DNA of 64,000 nt from Gambelia wislizenii (lineage: Eukaryota; Chordata; Lepidosauria; Squamata; Crotaphytidae). The notes below the pieces were generated by a model. That model was given only the letters and a program-made list of their open reading frames with translations, ran no database searches and was not told the origin of the DNA. Below, in pieces: positions 63,943 through 64,000 of this stretch; position 1 is the stretch's first letter; each line of letters opens with the position of its first letter. The stretch is from positions 287,288,028-287,352,027 of the forward strand of contig JAUMIR010000002.1 in assembly GCA_030847615.1 (NCBI GenBank), in the 5' to 3' direction. The position numbers were made by a program, and so were the translations under genes.

Positions 63943-64000
63943 ATAATGTGAGTTTTATTCTTAACCGACCTGGCATTGCAGAGGAGCAAAGTAAGGTTCT

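Larger units (their letters stand above)
61329..64000 (-). mobile_element. 5' part of the split L2-like LINE, running off the window
   Basis: Minus strand: endonuclease domain (63073-63942), linker, then RT (61329-62656). Alignment with the 43.2-44.4 kb copy is clear. It joins the 3' part at 54704-55102, with the DIRS element lying between SSGRNLLQP on this side and RLSATSQRAFS on the other. The 5' end lies beyond the window. Confidence 0.87.

Overview
The window reads as genomic DNA of a non-avian reptile, most likely a squamate and perhaps an iguanian lizard. The evidence is CR1 3' ends with the tandem ATTCTATGAT-type terminus, L2-like LINEs with the short (AAT)n/(GAT)n tails common in lizards, tRNA-derived SINEs carrying a 'CTTGGGCAAGTCAC' core, Tigger-like TA-flanked MITEs, and several tyrosine-recombinase (YR) retrotransposons of the Ngaro and DIRS types. 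There is no operon-like organisation. Almost every long open frame belongs to a mobile element. The species call is inference from repeat content.

Layout: 0.6-6.4 kb holds a GC-rich, nearly intact Ngaro-like YR retrotransposon on the minus strand (gag, RT-RNase H, YR recombinase), with a CpG-rich 5' region and six CACGTG boxes near its 3' end. From 6.4 to 11.4 kb lies a decayed APE-type LINE. At 11.4-12.4 kb is a tandem array of palindromes ending in a Tigger-like inverted repeat. A 3.35-kb hAT element with a perfect 8-bp target duplication (13.2-16.6 kb) contains nested CR1, SINE and MITE insertions. At 18.7-21.0 kb a Tigger-like element stuffed with GC-rich hairpin minisatellite splits a SINE. 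Several short MITEs follow, around a CpG island at 21.9-22.6 kb.

That CpG island appears to be the promoter and first coding exon of the only host gene I can support. Two downstream plus-strand exons (30078-30195 and 52327-52492) have good splice sites, one open frame each, and reading phases that match each other and exon 1. The gene is unidentified. Its introns are filled with repeats: two solo LTRs of about 430 bp, SINEs, palindromic MITEs, a decayed DIRS element (32.3-40.5 kb), an L2 LINE (41.4-44.4 kb) broken by a second minisatellite-bearing Tigger-like element, and a DIRS element of another family on the minus strand (44.6-52.0 kb) that is itself broken by a solo LTR and two DNA elements.

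The right end (54.7-64.0 kb) is a minus-strand L2 LINE split by a complete-looking DIRS element (55.1-61.3 kb) with inverted terminal repeats, an internal complementary region, gag, an intact RT-RNase H-methyltransferase frame and a frameshifted YR gene. The most unusual pattern is the set of four long elements (11.4-12.4, 18.7-21.0, 41.5-43.2 and 49.5-50.4 kb). They share Tigger-like ends but each carries a different interior of tandem or inverted hairpin-forming repeats.
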